Assembly: GCA_015060255.1 (NCBI GenBank)
Contig: SUYV01000015.1
Coordinates: 1 to 36,252, forward strand
Origin: Bacteroidales bacterium
GTDB lineage: Bacteria; Bacteroidota; Bacteroidia; Bacteroidales; UBA932
Reading direction: 5' to 3'
Length of the DNA stretch: 36,252 nt
Shown: in pieces, positions 7,127-15,805 of the stretch
How the letters are laid out: each line of letters opens with the position of its first letter
Numbering within the stretch: position 1 is the stretch's first letter
Notes under the pieces: generated by a model
Told to the model about the DNA's origin: nothing
What the model saw: only the letters and a program-made list of their open reading frames with translations
Database searches by the model: none
Program-made: the position numbers and the translations under genes

Positions 7127-9271
7127 ATGAAATTCAAGATAGACTCGGAATACAGGCCTTCCGGCGACCAGCCGTCTGCGATAAAAGGCATCTGCTCCGC
7201 CCTTAAGGACGGGGTTGACGCCGTCACATTGCTTGGCGTAACCGGCTCGGGAAAGACATTCACCATGGCAAATGTCATCGAGAAGCTCCAACGTCCGGCA
7301 CTGATCCTGAGTCACAACAAGACACTCGCAGCACAGCTTTACGGCGAATTCAAGTCATTCTTCCCGAACAACGCCGTAGAGTATTTCGTTTCATACTACG
7401 ATTATTATCAGCCGGAAGCCTATCTTCCGGTCACAGACACATACATAGAGAAAGACCTCAGCATCAACGATGAGATCGAGAAACTGCGTCTGAGTGCCGC
7501 CTCCGCACTGCTTTCAGGGCGACGTGACGTCATTGTCATCTCCAGCGTGTCATGTCTGTACGGCATCGGCAATCCTGCTGACTTCCATGAACAGACCGTA
7601 GTTGTGAAACGAGGGGAACAGAGGAGCATGACAAGACTGCTGTACCAGCTCGTAGATGCCTTATACAGCCGTACAGAGGCAGATTTCAAAAGAGGGACTT
7701 TCCGAGTGCGTGGAGACACTGTCGACATCTGCATCGGTTATGGTGAGAATGCCGTCCGCATCGAGTTCTTCGGCGACGAGGTCGAGCAGATCTCCATCAT
7801 AGACCCGCTCACAGGAGCGTTCATTGACGAGCTGGACGAGATTTCAATCTACCCGGCTGGAAATTTCGTAACTACAAAAGAGCGAAGCATCAAGGCCATC
7901 AGTCAGATCCAGGATGACATGTCCGCCCAATGCGAATATTTCAGAAGCATAGGTAAACACCTGGAAGCAAAGAGGTTACAGCAAAGAGTAGAATATGACC
8001 TCGAGTTCATCAAGGAAATGGGCTATTGTCCTGGCATTGAGAACTACTCCCGCTATTTCGACGGCAGAAGCGAAGGCATGCGCCCGTTCTGCCTGATAGA
8101 TTATTTCCCGAAGGATTTCATCACATTCATCGATGAGAGCCATGTGACACTGCCCCAGATCAGGGCTATGTACGGAGGAGACCATTCAAGGAAGTCAGTC
8201 CTTGTAGAATATGGATTCCGACTTCCGGCCGCAGCAGACAACCGGCCGCTGAAATTCGATGAATTTGAAGAGATTACAGGGCAGAAGGTATTTGTCAGTG
8301 CTACTCCTGCGGAGTATGAACTGGAAAAATCAGAAGGTCTGGTAGTCGAGCAGGTCGTTCGCCCTACCGGTCTTCTGGACCCTCCTATCGAGGTTCGTCC
8401 TGTAAAGAATCAGGTAGATGACCTGTTGGAAGAGATACAAAAGAGAGCCGAACTGGATGAAAGGGTCCTTGTCACCACTCTTACAAAGAGAATGGCTGAG
8501 GAGCTGGAGAAATATTTCACCAAGATGGGAGTACGGTGCAGATATATCCATTCCGATGTTGACACGATGGAAAGAGTGGAGATCATCGAGGACTTCAAGA
8601 ACGGACTGTTCGATGTCCTGGTAGGTGTGAATCTGCTGCGAGAAGGTCTGGACATACCTACGGTTTCCCTGGTTGCTATCCTTGACGCTGACAAGGAGGG
8701 CTTCCTGCGAAGCGGAAGAGCACTGACGCAGACAGCTGGACGAGCAGCACGAAATGTGAACGGACTTGTGATAATGTACGCTGACACCATCACAGACTCG
8801 ATGCAGCAGACAATATATGAGACAGACCGACGACGCAGCAAACAGATGGAATACAACAAACTCCACGGCATCACCCCGACACAGGTCGGAGTCAAGAAGA
8901 ATGTATTGCTTGAGGAGGCCGGAAGCTATGGAAGCGGACGTGTCAGTGCAGCGAACTCATATGACAATCCGCAATACATCCCTGACCCTAGCGATCTCGG
9001 CAAAGGTCGCATAAGTGTAGGCCTGGGACACGATTCCAAACGTGAAAGCAATTCAGCTTATGTCGACGGATATCTGCAGGCTGACCTCGCAGCCGTACTT
9101 CAGGATCCGGTAATCCGTTCGATGACACGTCCTCAGGTAGAGAAAGCCGCTGAACAGGCCAAGCGGAATATGGAGAAAGCTGCAGCAGAACTTGATTTCC
9201 AGGCAGCTGCAAAATACCGAGACGAAATGTGGGCACTGCAACAGTACCTGAAGGTATGGAAGGAGCATTAA
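7127..9271 (+). CDS. uvrB: Excinuclease ABC subunit B
   Basis: 714 residues, slightly longer than the usual 670-690. Nucleotide excision repair: UvrB receives damage from UvrA, inserts its beta-hairpin, and loads UvrC. Visible landmarks are the Walker A GVTGSGKT (37-44), the beta-hairpin region [12 protein letters not shown], the helicase motif FIDESH, the YGFRLP segment, VSATPAE, and the motif V/VI region [12 protein letters not shown] and QTAGRAARN. The C-terminal UVR domain ([18 protein letters not shown]) binds UvrC. A linker of about 60 residues before the UVR domain accounts for the extra length. The start follows from the promoter at 7105-7112. The relA/spoT homologue follows 19 bp later on the same strand, probably co-transcribed. 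Confidence 0.97.
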   Translation: MKFKIDSEYRPSGDQPSAIKGICSALKDGVDAVTLLGVTGSGKTFTMANVIEKLQRPALILSHNKTLAAQLYGEFKSFFPNNAVEYFVSYYDYYQPEAYLPVTDTYIEKDLSINDEIEKLRLSAASALLSGRRDVIVISSVSCLYGIGNPADFHEQTVVVKRGEQRSMTRLLYQLVDALYSRTEADFKRGTFRVRGDTVDICIGYGENAVRIEFFGDEVEQISIIDPLTGAFIDELDEISIYPAGNFVTTKERSIKAISQIQDDMSAQCEYFRSIGKHLEAKRLQQRVEYDLEFIKEMGYCPGIENYSRYFDGRSEGMRPFCLIDYFPKDFITFIDESHVTLPQIRAMYGGDHSRKSVLVEYGFRLPAAADNRPLKFDEFEEITGQKVFVSATPAEYELEKSEGLVVEQVVRPTGLLDPPIEVRPVKNQVDDLLEEIQKRAELDERVLVTTLTKRMAEELEKYFTKMGVRCRYIHSDVDTMERVEIIEDFKNGLFDVLVGVNLLREGLDIPTVSLVAILDADKEGFLRSGRALTQTAGRAARNVNGLVIMYADTITDSMQQTIYETDRRRSKQMEYNKLHGITPTQVGVKKNVLLEEAGSYGSGRVSAANSYDNPQYIPDPSDLGKGRISVGLGHDSKRESNSAYVDGYLQADLAAVLQDPVIRSMTRPQVEKAAEQAKRNMEKAAAELDFQAAAKYRDEMWALQQYLKVWKEH

Positions 9272-9290
9272 TATTCAGATTTCATATAAC

Positions 9291-11450
9291 ATGCACGATA
9301 TAGAGAAACTTTTCAGAAGATATGACAGCGATGGGCTGGAAATGATCATCAAGGCATATTCCATTGCGGCAGAAGCGCTTAAAGACCTTAAAAGAAGCAA
9401 TGGGGTGGCTTTTATCGAGCATCCTGTGGCAGTCGCTTCAATAGTATGCGACGAGATCGGTCTCTCGGCAGAATGTGTTGCTGCAGTATTTCTGCATGAG
9501 GCGACAAGGTTCTTCCCTGACACCGACATCATTGCTTCAGGATTCGGCAAGGACGTATACACTATAGTAGACGGACTCAACAAGATATCTACGATCAACC
9601 CTAAGGACACCAGGCTCGAGGCAGAAAACTACAAGAGGCTGATCGTTTCCTATTCGGCAGACCCAAGGGTCACTGTCATCAAGATTGCAGACAGGCTTGA
9701 AGTCATGCGTTCACTGGACATCTTCCCTAAGCCATCAAGAGAAAGGAAGATTCTCGAGACCATGATGCTGTACATCCCTCTGGCACATCAGCTCGGATTA
9801 TACAACATCAAGAGCGAGATGGAGGACATCTACTTCAGGCATGCGGAACCGGAGCAATACAGAGCCATAACCAACAAGCTCAAAAGCACCGAAAAGGACA
9901 GGGAGAAGCTCATGACACAGTTCATCGAGCCTCTGAAACAAAAGCTGATAGACGACGGCATAAGTTATAAACTTAAAGTCCGTACCAAGACTGCCCTCTC
10001 GATCTATAAGAAGATGCAGAAGCAGAAGGTCCCATTCGAAGGAGTCTTCGATGTCTTTGCAATACGTTTCATCATTGATTGCGAGGAAGACAGAGAGACA
10101 GAACATGCTTTATGCTGGAAGGTATTCTCATATGTGACCGAAGAATACGAGTCCGACACAAAACGTCTCCGTGACTGGATATCGAACCCGAAGCCAAACG
10201 GGTACGAATCGCTGCACATTACTGTAAAGAACAAGGAAGGAAGTTCTCTTGAGGTGCAGATAAGGACGAAGAGGATGGATGACATGGCAGAAAGCGGTCT
10301 GGCTTCGCACTGGTCATACAAGGGCATCCGCCACGAGGCGACACTGGACAAATGGCTGACTGCCGTAAGAAGAGCTTTGGAAAGTCCGCTCGGTTCAGAA
10401 AACGACCCTATGGCTGCATACTACGAGGATGACATCCTTGAATTGCCATCTAAAGACATCTTCGTATTCACTCCGACCGGCGAACTGCGCAAGCTGCCTG
10501 CCGGTTCCACCGTGCTTGACTTCGCATTTGAAATCCACACCAATCTGGGTATCAAGTGCACAGGTGGCAGAGTCAACGGCAAGGCAGTCAGGATCAATGA
10601 GAAGCTCAAGACCGGCGACATTGTCGACATCATGTCCGGCAAAAACCAGAAACCGTCTTCGGACTGGCTGAATTTCGTCGTTACCAATAAAGCCAGAAAC
10701 AAGATCAGGCAGAAGCTCAGTGAAGCTGAGTTCCAGAAAGCGGCAGATGGCAAGGAACTTCTCGGCCGCAGGCTCAAGAACTGGAAGATGGAGCTTGACG
10801 ACGAGACTCTGGCCAATATCCTAAAGAAACTGCAGTACAAGACCATAAATGCATTCTATGCTGCAATCGGAGAGGAAATTCTGGATGTTTCCGATGTCAA
10901 GAACCTGATAAATGAGATTCAGCAGGGATCGAATGAACAGGGACAGAATGACGCTGAGAAGAGGAGCAGAAGCACAGTGCAGGAAAATGGAAGCGACGAT
11001 ATTCTGGTTATCGACGCGAAGAACGTCCGTGGCTTGGACTACCGCATGGCAAGATGCTGCAACCCAGTATTCGGAGACGATGTATTCGGTTTCGTAACGC
11101 GCACAGAAGGCATCAAGATTCACAGAATGTCATGTCCTAACGCTGCCAGACTGATGGATATGTACCCATATAGAATCCAGAAGGTGAAATGGAGCGACAG
11201 TCCTAGCAGCGGTAACTTCCAGACAGGCCTGAGGATTGTGACCGCTCTTGAACCGTCAGTCATAAACGAAGTCATGGATATCGTGAACTCGTTCAGGGCA
11301 TCGATCAGAATGTTCAATGTAGTCGAAAATGACAGACAGGGAACATATGACATAACGATGAAGATTGCCGTACCAAGCAATCTGGAACTGGACAAAGTGA
11401 CATCACAGATCCGCAACCTGAAGAATGTCGTGAAAATCAGCAGAATGTAG
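9291..11450 (+). CDS. RelA/SpoT-family (p)ppGpp synthetase with degenerate hydrolase domain
   Basis: 719 residues in the long RSH layout: HD hydrolase (about 1-175), synthetase (about 210-340), TGS (about 390-450), a CC zinc-finger-like region (RMARCCNPVFGD) and a C-terminal ACT domain. The synthetase keeps its G-loop NPKPNGYESLH (299-309) and catalytic LEVQIRT (Glu321), so alarmone synthesis is expected. In the HD domain, R35, H44, H69 and D134 correspond to conserved residues. The HD pair reads HE (70), the two acidic residues that follow are R73 and F74, and the asparagine of ADRLHNM is V138. The hydrolase is therefore probably weak or inactive, making it RelA-like in behaviour. The C-terminal domains normally sense uncharged tRNA on the ribosome. 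The C_GCAxxG gene follows after 4 bp. Confidence 0.93.
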   Translation: MHDIEKLFRRYDSDGLEMIIKAYSIAAEALKDLKRSNGVAFIEHPVAVASIVCDEIGLSAECVAAVFLHEATRFFPDTDIIASGFGKDVYTIVDGLNKISTINPKDTRLEAENYKRLIVSYSADPRVTVIKIADRLEVMRSLDIFPKPSRERKILETMMLYIPLAHQLGLYNIKSEMEDIYFRHAEPEQYRAITNKLKSTEKDREKLMTQFIEPLKQKLIDDGISYKLKVRTKTALSIYKKMQKQKVPFEGVFDVFAIRFIIDCEEDRETEHALCWKVFSYVTEEYESDTKRLRDWISNPKPNGYESLHITVKNKEGSSLEVQIRTKRMDDMAESGLASHWSYKGIRHEATLDKWLTAVRRALESPLGSENDPMAAYYEDDILELPSKDIFVFTPTGELRKLPAGSTVLDFAFEIHTNLGIKCTGGRVNGKAVRINEKLKTGDIVDIMSGKNQKPSSDWLNFVVTNKARNKIRQKLSEAEFQKAADGKELLGRRLKNWKMELDDETLANILKKLQYKTINAFYAAIGEEILDVSDVKNLINEIQQGSNEQGQNDAEKRSRSTVQENGSDDILVIDAKNVRGLDYRMARCCNPVFGDDVFGFVTRTEGIKIHRMSCPNAARLMDMYPYRIQKVKWSDSPSSGNFQTGLRIVTALEPSVINEVMDIVNSFRASIRMFNVVENDRQGTYDITMKIAVPSNLELDKVTSQIRNLKNVVKISRM

Positions 11451-11454
11451 ACTT

Positions 11455-11946
11455 ATGAAAGAGATAAACATAGAAGAAAGAGCCGCAAAAGCCAGAAGGC
11501 TTTTCAAGGAAGGCGGCTACAACTGCTGCCAGGCCGTCGTGCTGGCATATAATGATGTTTTCGGTCTTGACGACGAGACCGCAGCCGCCCTGTCCTCAGG
11601 CTTCGGCGGAGGCATGGGAAGGATGCGGGAGGTATGCGGAAGCGTCAGCGGCATGGTAATGCTGGCAGGACTTATAAGACCGGCATCCGATCCATCCGTA
11701 AAGGAATGGCGTACAGCCAATTATGCATTGGTACAGGAAATGGCCGCAGATTTCAAGGCCATCAATGGCTCGATAGTATGCAAGGAGCTCCTGGGACTCG
11801 TACCCATGGGAAGCAGCTCGCCGACACCGGCAGAATCGCCGGAGCCTTCTGACCGGACTCCCGAGTACTATAAGAAACGTCCATGCGAGGAGCTTGTCGG
11901 CATAGCAGCGCGGATTGTTGGAGAAAAGATTCTGAATGATAAATAA
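11455..11946 (+). CDS. C_GCAxxG_C_C family protein
   Basis: 163 residues, no signal peptide. The family signature is present: NCCQAVVLAY (C24, C25), GFGGGMGRM, VCGSVSGMVM (C61), then IVCKELLG (C109) and RPCEELV (C144). The spaced cysteines suggest a bound metal or redox role, but the family has no established function. The start 4 bp after the RSH stop points to translational coupling. A GTCATT-type repeat begins 5 bases after its stop codon, and the next gene has its own promoter, so the uvrB-RSH-C_GCAxxG unit probably ends here. A link with stringent response is only positional. Confidence 0.85.
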   Translation: MKEINIEERAAKARRLFKEGGYNCCQAVVLAYNDVFGLDDETAAALSSGFGGGMGRMREVCGSVSGMVMLAGLIRPASDPSVKEWRTANYALVQEMAADFKAINGSIVCKELLGLVPMGSSSPTPAESPEPSDRTPEYYKKRPCEELVGIAARIVGEKILNDK

Positions 11947-11950
11947 TCGT

Positions 11951-11977
11951 GTCATTTCGAGCGAAGTCGAAAAATCT
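11951..11977 (+). repeat. REP-like intergenic repeat (GTCATTTCGAG...AATCT)
   Basis: 27 bp, starting GTCATTTCGAGCGAAGTCGA and ending AAATCT, directly after the C_GCAxxG stop codon. The inner TTTCGA...TCGAAA parts can pair. It matches the general pattern of the copies at 17488, 19689 and 21490, and lies just upstream of the ppa promoter. Confidence 0.6.
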
Positions 11978-11981
11978 TTTT

Positions 11982-11989
11982 TACCTTTG
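11982..11989 (+). promoter_or_regulatory. Promoter -7 element of ppa
   Basis: TACCTTTG, an exact TAnnTTTG match, 20 bp before ATG 12010 and 4 bp after the preceding repeat. Confidence 0.65.
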
Positions 11990-12009
11990 TAAAGATTATA
12001 ACATCAGCC

Positions 12010-12633
12010 ATGAATTATCATAAAGCGCACAAGGCCCATCCCTGGCATGGAATCAGCCTCGGAGACAAGGTACCTGAAGAGGTAAGGGCATTTATCGAGA
12101 TCGTGCCGACAGACACAGTGAAATACGAAGTGGACAAGGAGTCCGGCTACCTGACACTTGACAGGCCGCAGAAGTTCTCCAACATAGTCCCATCGCTTTA
12201 CGGCTTCCTTCCAAGAACATATTGCGGTCCAAAGATGGCGGAACTCACCAACAAGGCTCTCGTCAGAAGCGATGTGGAAGGTGACGGTGACCCTCTGGAC
12301 ATCTGCATCCTGACAGAGAAGGATGTGACGCATGGAGACATCATCGCCAAGGCACGCCCTATCGGTGGTCTCAGGCTTCTGGACCATAATCAGGCTGACG
12401 ACAAGATCATCGCAGTGCTCATGAGCGATGCTGTTTATGGCATGATGACAGACATTGAGCAGGTTCCTCCTGCAATCATCCGCCGTCTCATCCACTACTT
12501 CAGCACCTACAAGGACATCCCTGGAGAGCACACAGAACGAATGAAGTTCATAAGCATCTACGGTCCGGACGTAGCGAAAGACGTCGTCCTCCGCTCTATG
12601 GAAGACTATAAAGATTACATATCGAATAAATAA
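12010..12633 (+). CDS. ppa: Inorganic pyrophosphatase (family I)
   Basis: 207 residues, cytoplasmic. It hydrolyses pyrophosphate to phosphate and so drives biosynthetic reactions. The family I signature DGDPLDI (92-98) carries the metal-binding aspartates, supported by YGFLPRTYCGP (64-73) with its conserved Tyr and Arg. KARPIGGLRLLD and DDKIIAV are typical of the family. Length is within the usual 170-220. Its own -7 promoter lies 20 bp upstream. A perfect 21-bp inverted repeat begins with the base after its stop codon and serves as terminator against the convergent lipoprotein gene. Confidence 0.95.
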   Translation: MNYHKAHKAHPWHGISLGDKVPEEVRAFIEIVPTDTVKYEVDKESGYLTLDRPQKFSNIVPSLYGFLPRTYCGPKMAELTNKALVRSDVEGDGDPLDICILTEKDVTHGDIIAKARPIGGLRLLDHNQADDKIIAVLMSDAVYGMMTDIEQVPPAIIRRLIHYFSTYKDIPGEHTERMKFISIYGPDVAKDVVLRSMEDYKDYISNK

Positions 12634-12683
12634 AGATGCAAAGATAAAGGGCTGCCTGATGACAGCCCTTTATCTTTGCATCT
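12634..12683. terminator. Bidirectional terminator, 21-bp perfect inverted repeat
   Basis: Arms 12634-12654 and 12663-12683 are perfectly complementary around an 8-base loop; the outer part is AGATGCAAAGATAAAG and the inner part GGGCTG. It separates convergent ppa and the Ig-like lipoprotein gene, and its right arm overlaps the lipoprotein stop codon at 12682-12684. Each arm contains TATCTTTG, one on each strand, matching the -7 promoter consensus; this is probably a by-product of the A/T-rich stem. Confidence 0.8.
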
Positions 12684-15069
12684 AGAACGCCAGTACAATC
12701 CTGCATCCCAGCTGAGTACCTTCTGTCTTGGAACCGTGCCAGTCTCCATTAAGCATTGAGAAGGCGCGGATGACCTTGTTGCTAAGGTCGAAGGTCGAAC
12801 ACCAATATTGGTAGCTGATGTCATCATAGAATGCTCGTTTCACGCTTACGACATCACCACCGACGGCCTCAAGTCTTTCATTGACAAGGGTCACATTCTC
12901 ATAAAGCATTGCCATCTCCTTGTAAGAAGGGATATACCAGCAGCTTGCCGAAGACGGAGACGCCACACTATCCCTGTGGGACTTCAGTACAGATGATGAA
13001 TTGAACATTGTGAAGTCGATCGTATAGCCGTATGACTGAACGGCAGCAGCATTTGCAGCCTCGAATCCCTCAGTATTTGAATATCCGACCGGCTTGTCCA
13101 GATCATAATACTGGCCATAGCCATTGTCTGAGCACCACTGGCCAAGATCCGCCCATGACCAGCTGCGTCCTGCAGCACAGGCGGTCAGATACTCCTCAGT
13201 ACTTATCACGAGACCATGCGTGCAGCCAGGATAGTCAGCCGCAAGGTGTGAATCCGAAGATACGGCATTGGCCTTAGAGAACACGATACCGATTACTGTC
13301 TTGGACTCATCAAGCTCTGATGACCATGTTCCGTCAGAATAGTAGTAGTCTCCTATATTGAGGGCAAGAGCCGGTTCCTTTACTGTCACGACACATGTGG
13401 CAGACTTGTGCGCTGTTCCCGACGGAACAGACCATTCGTGAGATGTCGTTGCAGTAATCTCGACTGAGCCGGCCTTGAGGGCTGTGATTTCACCAGTCTT
13501 CTCATTCACCGTTGCAACCTCATTATCCGAAGAAGACCATGCCAAATCTTTATATGACGGCTGATGTCCTTCGACATCTGACGTAAATTCAGGTATGATC
13601 ATGGCAGTCGAACCTGCCTCCATTTCATATGTCGATGGAAGTACGACAGTCTCCACCCAATAAGGCTCTACATCAATATCAACGTATGTCTTCACATTAT
13701 ACTCATCCACCAGATTTTCGTGTCCTGAAAGAGTGAATGTGTAGCTGTACCTTCCAGGAGTTGCCGGCTGTGTATAACATACACCTTCAAGGACAGAGTA
13801 CGGATTACAGATAGCAATGACACTGAAACCAAGGCCTTCAGGATATATTACAGGATTGAAGGTCCAGCCGGAGCCGACCTTGAGCCTGTTATTTTCAGGA
13901 ACGTCTACGCGTATCTCATCGGCCTGTCTAGGGATGACCCTTACAACCAGACTGGCCTCCTTACCGTCAGCCTTGACAGTGACTACCACAGACTTCCAGT
14001 CTCCGGAAGCCGAATCCTTCTCAGCATATTTACCTTTAAGAAGTCCGTTACTGTCAATGGATGCATATGTATCACCGTCAACTGACCATATCACAGAAGA
14101 AGGAACAACAGTCGAAGGAGTGCATGTAAACTCAAGCTGAAGCTCCATGCCCACCTGAATGTCAGTCTTGCCTCCTGCTGCATTGATCGCTACGGCAAGC
14201 AGGCCGTCCTCTCCCGGACCTGGTTCCTGCTTATCAGACACCTGTACACGACATGTGGCTGTCACATTGCCGCCCATGCACTTTGCGGTAATGACAGCAT
14301 TACCGGCCTTGACCGCCTCTACGACGCCGTTTTCAACCTTTGCGATATCTGCATCGCTGGTTTCCCATACAAGATCTGTAACCTCCTCGGCATCTGCAGG
14401 AAGATAGGTCACTTCTATGGTCTTCTTCTCACCAGTCTGAAGAGACATTTCTGCAGGAGTAAGCTGCATTGCCTTCACATATACCGGAACATAGTCTTCC
14501 GCCACATTAACACGGCATACCGCCGCAAGATTTCCTCCGTTGCATTTTACCGTTATGGTAGCTTCGCCCTCTCCTGCTGCTGTCACGACACCGTCCTTGA
14601 CAGCAGCGACAGAAGCGTCGCTTGTCTCCCATACAAGGTCCTCAGCTACAGCCTCCGCAGGGGTAAAAGCTACAGCAAGCTCCCTGGTGTCGCCCGGCTT
14701 CATCTGAAGCTTAGCCGGAGAGAGACTTATTGCAGTCGGCTTCAAAGCCACCACAGTGACCTTGCACTCGGCAGACGCATCACCTGCAGACGCAGTGATG
14801 ACCGCAGTTCCCACTGACACTCCGGTCACGATTCCGTCTGCATCGACGGACGCAACCGCTTCATCGTCAGACTCCCATACAACAGTGATATCCGTCCCTT
14901 CAGGTTTCACCACAGCTTCAAGCTGCTGCTGTGAGCCCACGGGCAGAGATGACATCAAGGTCTTGTTGAGGCTTATTTTCGCCGGTATTTCCTCAATCGG
15001 GTCAGTACATCCCGAAATTGCGGAAACAGCCAGAAACAAGGCAAAAAGAATTCGATGCAATGATTTCAT
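12682..15069 (-). CDS. Multi-domain Ig-like (Big_2) surface lipoprotein
   Basis: 795 residues. The lipoprotein signal ends in SAISGC with Cys21, so it is anchored to the outer membrane and possibly surface-exposed. At least three clear bacterial Ig-like Big_2 domains follow (about 30-107, 110-190, 197-280), each with the WETSD.. or WESDDEAVASV..G.V pattern. Then come more diverged beta-sandwich repeats to about 470, and another Big_2-like copy (about 475-565, LAWSSSDNEVATVNEKTGEITAL). The C-terminal region (about 570-795) resembles DUF1566/FISUMP-type domains, with CWYIPSYKEMAMLYENV and YWCST. Such architecture suggests adhesion or glycan binding; no enzyme motif is seen. It lies 20 bp downstream of a smaller Big_2 lipoprotein, most likely in the same transcript. 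Confidence 0.85.
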   Translation of the reverse strand: MKSLHRILFALFLAVSAISGCTDPIEEIPAKISLNKTLMSSLPVGSQQQLEAVVKPEGTDITVVWESDDEAVASVDADGIVTGVSVGTAVITASAGDASAECKVTVVALKPTAISLSPAKLQMKPGDTRELAVAFTPAEAVAEDLVWETSDASVAAVKDGVVTAAGEGEATITVKCNGGNLAAVCRVNVAEDYVPVYVKAMQLTPAEMSLQTGEKKTIEVTYLPADAEEVTDLVWETSDADIAKVENGVVEAVKAGNAVITAKCMGGNVTATCRVQVSDKQEPGPGEDGLLAVAINAAGGKTDIQVGMELQLEFTCTPSTVVPSSVIWSVDGDTYASIDSNGLLKGKYAEKDSASGDWKSVVVTVKADGKEASLVVRVIPRQADEIRVDVPENNRLKVGSGWTFNPVIYPEGLGFSVIAICNPYSVLEGVCYTQPATPGRYSYTFTLSGHENLVDEYNVKTYVDIDVEPYWVETVVLPSTYEMEAGSTAMIIPEFTSDVEGHQPSYKDLAWSSSDNEVATVNEKTGEITALKAGSVEITATTSHEWSVPSGTAHKSATCVVTVKEPALALNIGDYYYSDGTWSSELDESKTVIGIVFSKANAVSSDSHLAADYPGCTHGLVISTEEYLTACAAGRSWSWADLGQWCSDNGYGQYYDLDKPVGYSNTEGFEAANAAAVQSYGYTIDFTMFNSSSVLKSHRDSVASPSSASCWYIPSYKEMAMLYENVTLVNERLEAVGGDVVSVKRAFYDDISYQYWCSTFDLSNKVIRAFSMLNGDWHGSKTEGTQLGCRIVLAF

Positions 15070-15089
15070 GTTCTTATGTTTAGATTAAT

Positions 15090-15692
15090 CTACTTAGGCT
15101 CCACCTGGACAGTGACTACATCATATACCTTATCATTATATGATGCCTTTATAGTCGCGAAACCCGGCTCCATGCCGGTGACTACTCCTGTCACCTTATG
15201 GACCTTCGCTACCACAGCATAGTCGGTCGACCAGGTCACGACCTTGATGTCAGCATCCTCAGGATAATATTTTACGTCAAGTGTGACACTCTCACCCTGC
15301 ATGATCTTCACGAGCTCATCCCCGAGGATCTCAACCTTCTGAGCCTGCAGAGGAAGCACAGTCACCTCGCATTCGTCTGCTCCGTTCTCATACTTCACGT
15401 ATACCTTGACAGGAGTGACCTCATCAGATGCCGGATCGTCTTTCTTAAGAGCGACAGCCGTCACCATACCTTCAGAATCAACTGTCACATAATCCGCATC
15501 CTGTGAAAACCATTCAAAGTCAGCTTCCTGCTCAGGGACAACGGATGCATTGAGCTTGAAGCTTTCGCCTTTGGTAAGCTCGATGCTGTTCTTGTCCAGA
15601 CGCACAGCCAGAACTTCGCTTTCATTATTGTTGCAAGATGACAATGCCAGAATCGCGCATAACGCAGCGGCTGAAACGATATACTTTTTCAT
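15090..15692 (-). CDS. Small Ig-like (Big_2) lipoprotein
   Basis: 200 residues. Signal peptide with lipobox ALSSC (Cys20), so outer-membrane lipoprotein. Two Big_2-type domains follow at about 25-115 and 118-198, with WFSQDADYVTVDSEGMVTAV and WSTDYAVVAKVHKVTGVVTG as the diagnostic strands. It has no enzymatic signature; a structural or adhesive role is inferred. It is the first gene of a two-gene unit: TATATTTG lies 28 bp upstream of the start, and the larger Big_2 lipoprotein begins 20 bp after its stop. The two proteins have the same domain type in different copy number. Confidence 0.85.
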   Translation of the reverse strand: MKKYIVSAAALCAILALSSCNNNESEVLAVRLDKNSIELTKGESFKLNASVVPEQEADFEWFSQDADYVTVDSEGMVTAVALKKDDPASDEVTPVKVYVKYENGADECEVTVLPLQAQKVEILGDELVKIMQGESVTLDVKYYPEDADIKVVTWSTDYAVVAKVHKVTGVVTGMEPGFATIKASYNDKVYDVVTVQVEPK

Positions 15693-15719
15693 TATTTACA
15701 GTTTATATCCAACATCTTG

Positions 15720-15727
15720 CAAATATA
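15720..15727 (-). promoter_or_regulatory. Promoter -7 element of the Ig-like lipoprotein pair
   Basis: The minus strand reads TATATTTG then C, an exact TAnnTTTG match 27 bp before the start codon at 15692. Confidence 0.65.
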
Positions 15728-15752
15728 ACTTTTATTATGATTTAAACAAACA

Positions 15753-15776
15753 AAGGACGGCATCATTGCCGTCCTT
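15753..15776 (-). terminator. Terminator of the aldolase gene
   Basis: Perfect 10-bp stem AAGGACGGCA/TGCCGTCCTT with a 4-base loop, 29 bp past the aldolase stop codon. On the minus strand it is followed by TGTTTGTTTAAA, a T-rich tail. Confidence 0.7.
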
Positions 15777-15805
15777 CATATCTGATAAATCTTGATGATC
15801 AGGAA

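Noticed and set aside
9291..11450. HD-to-HE change in the RSH protein as a sequencing error
   Set aside because: Several separate hydrolase positions (E70, R73, F74, V138) differ together while the frame stays open, which points to real divergence.
12004..12531. Minus-strand open frame of 175 codons opposite ppa
   Set aside because: The plus strand encodes an intact family I pyrophosphatase with promoter and terminator; the antisense frame shows no motif.
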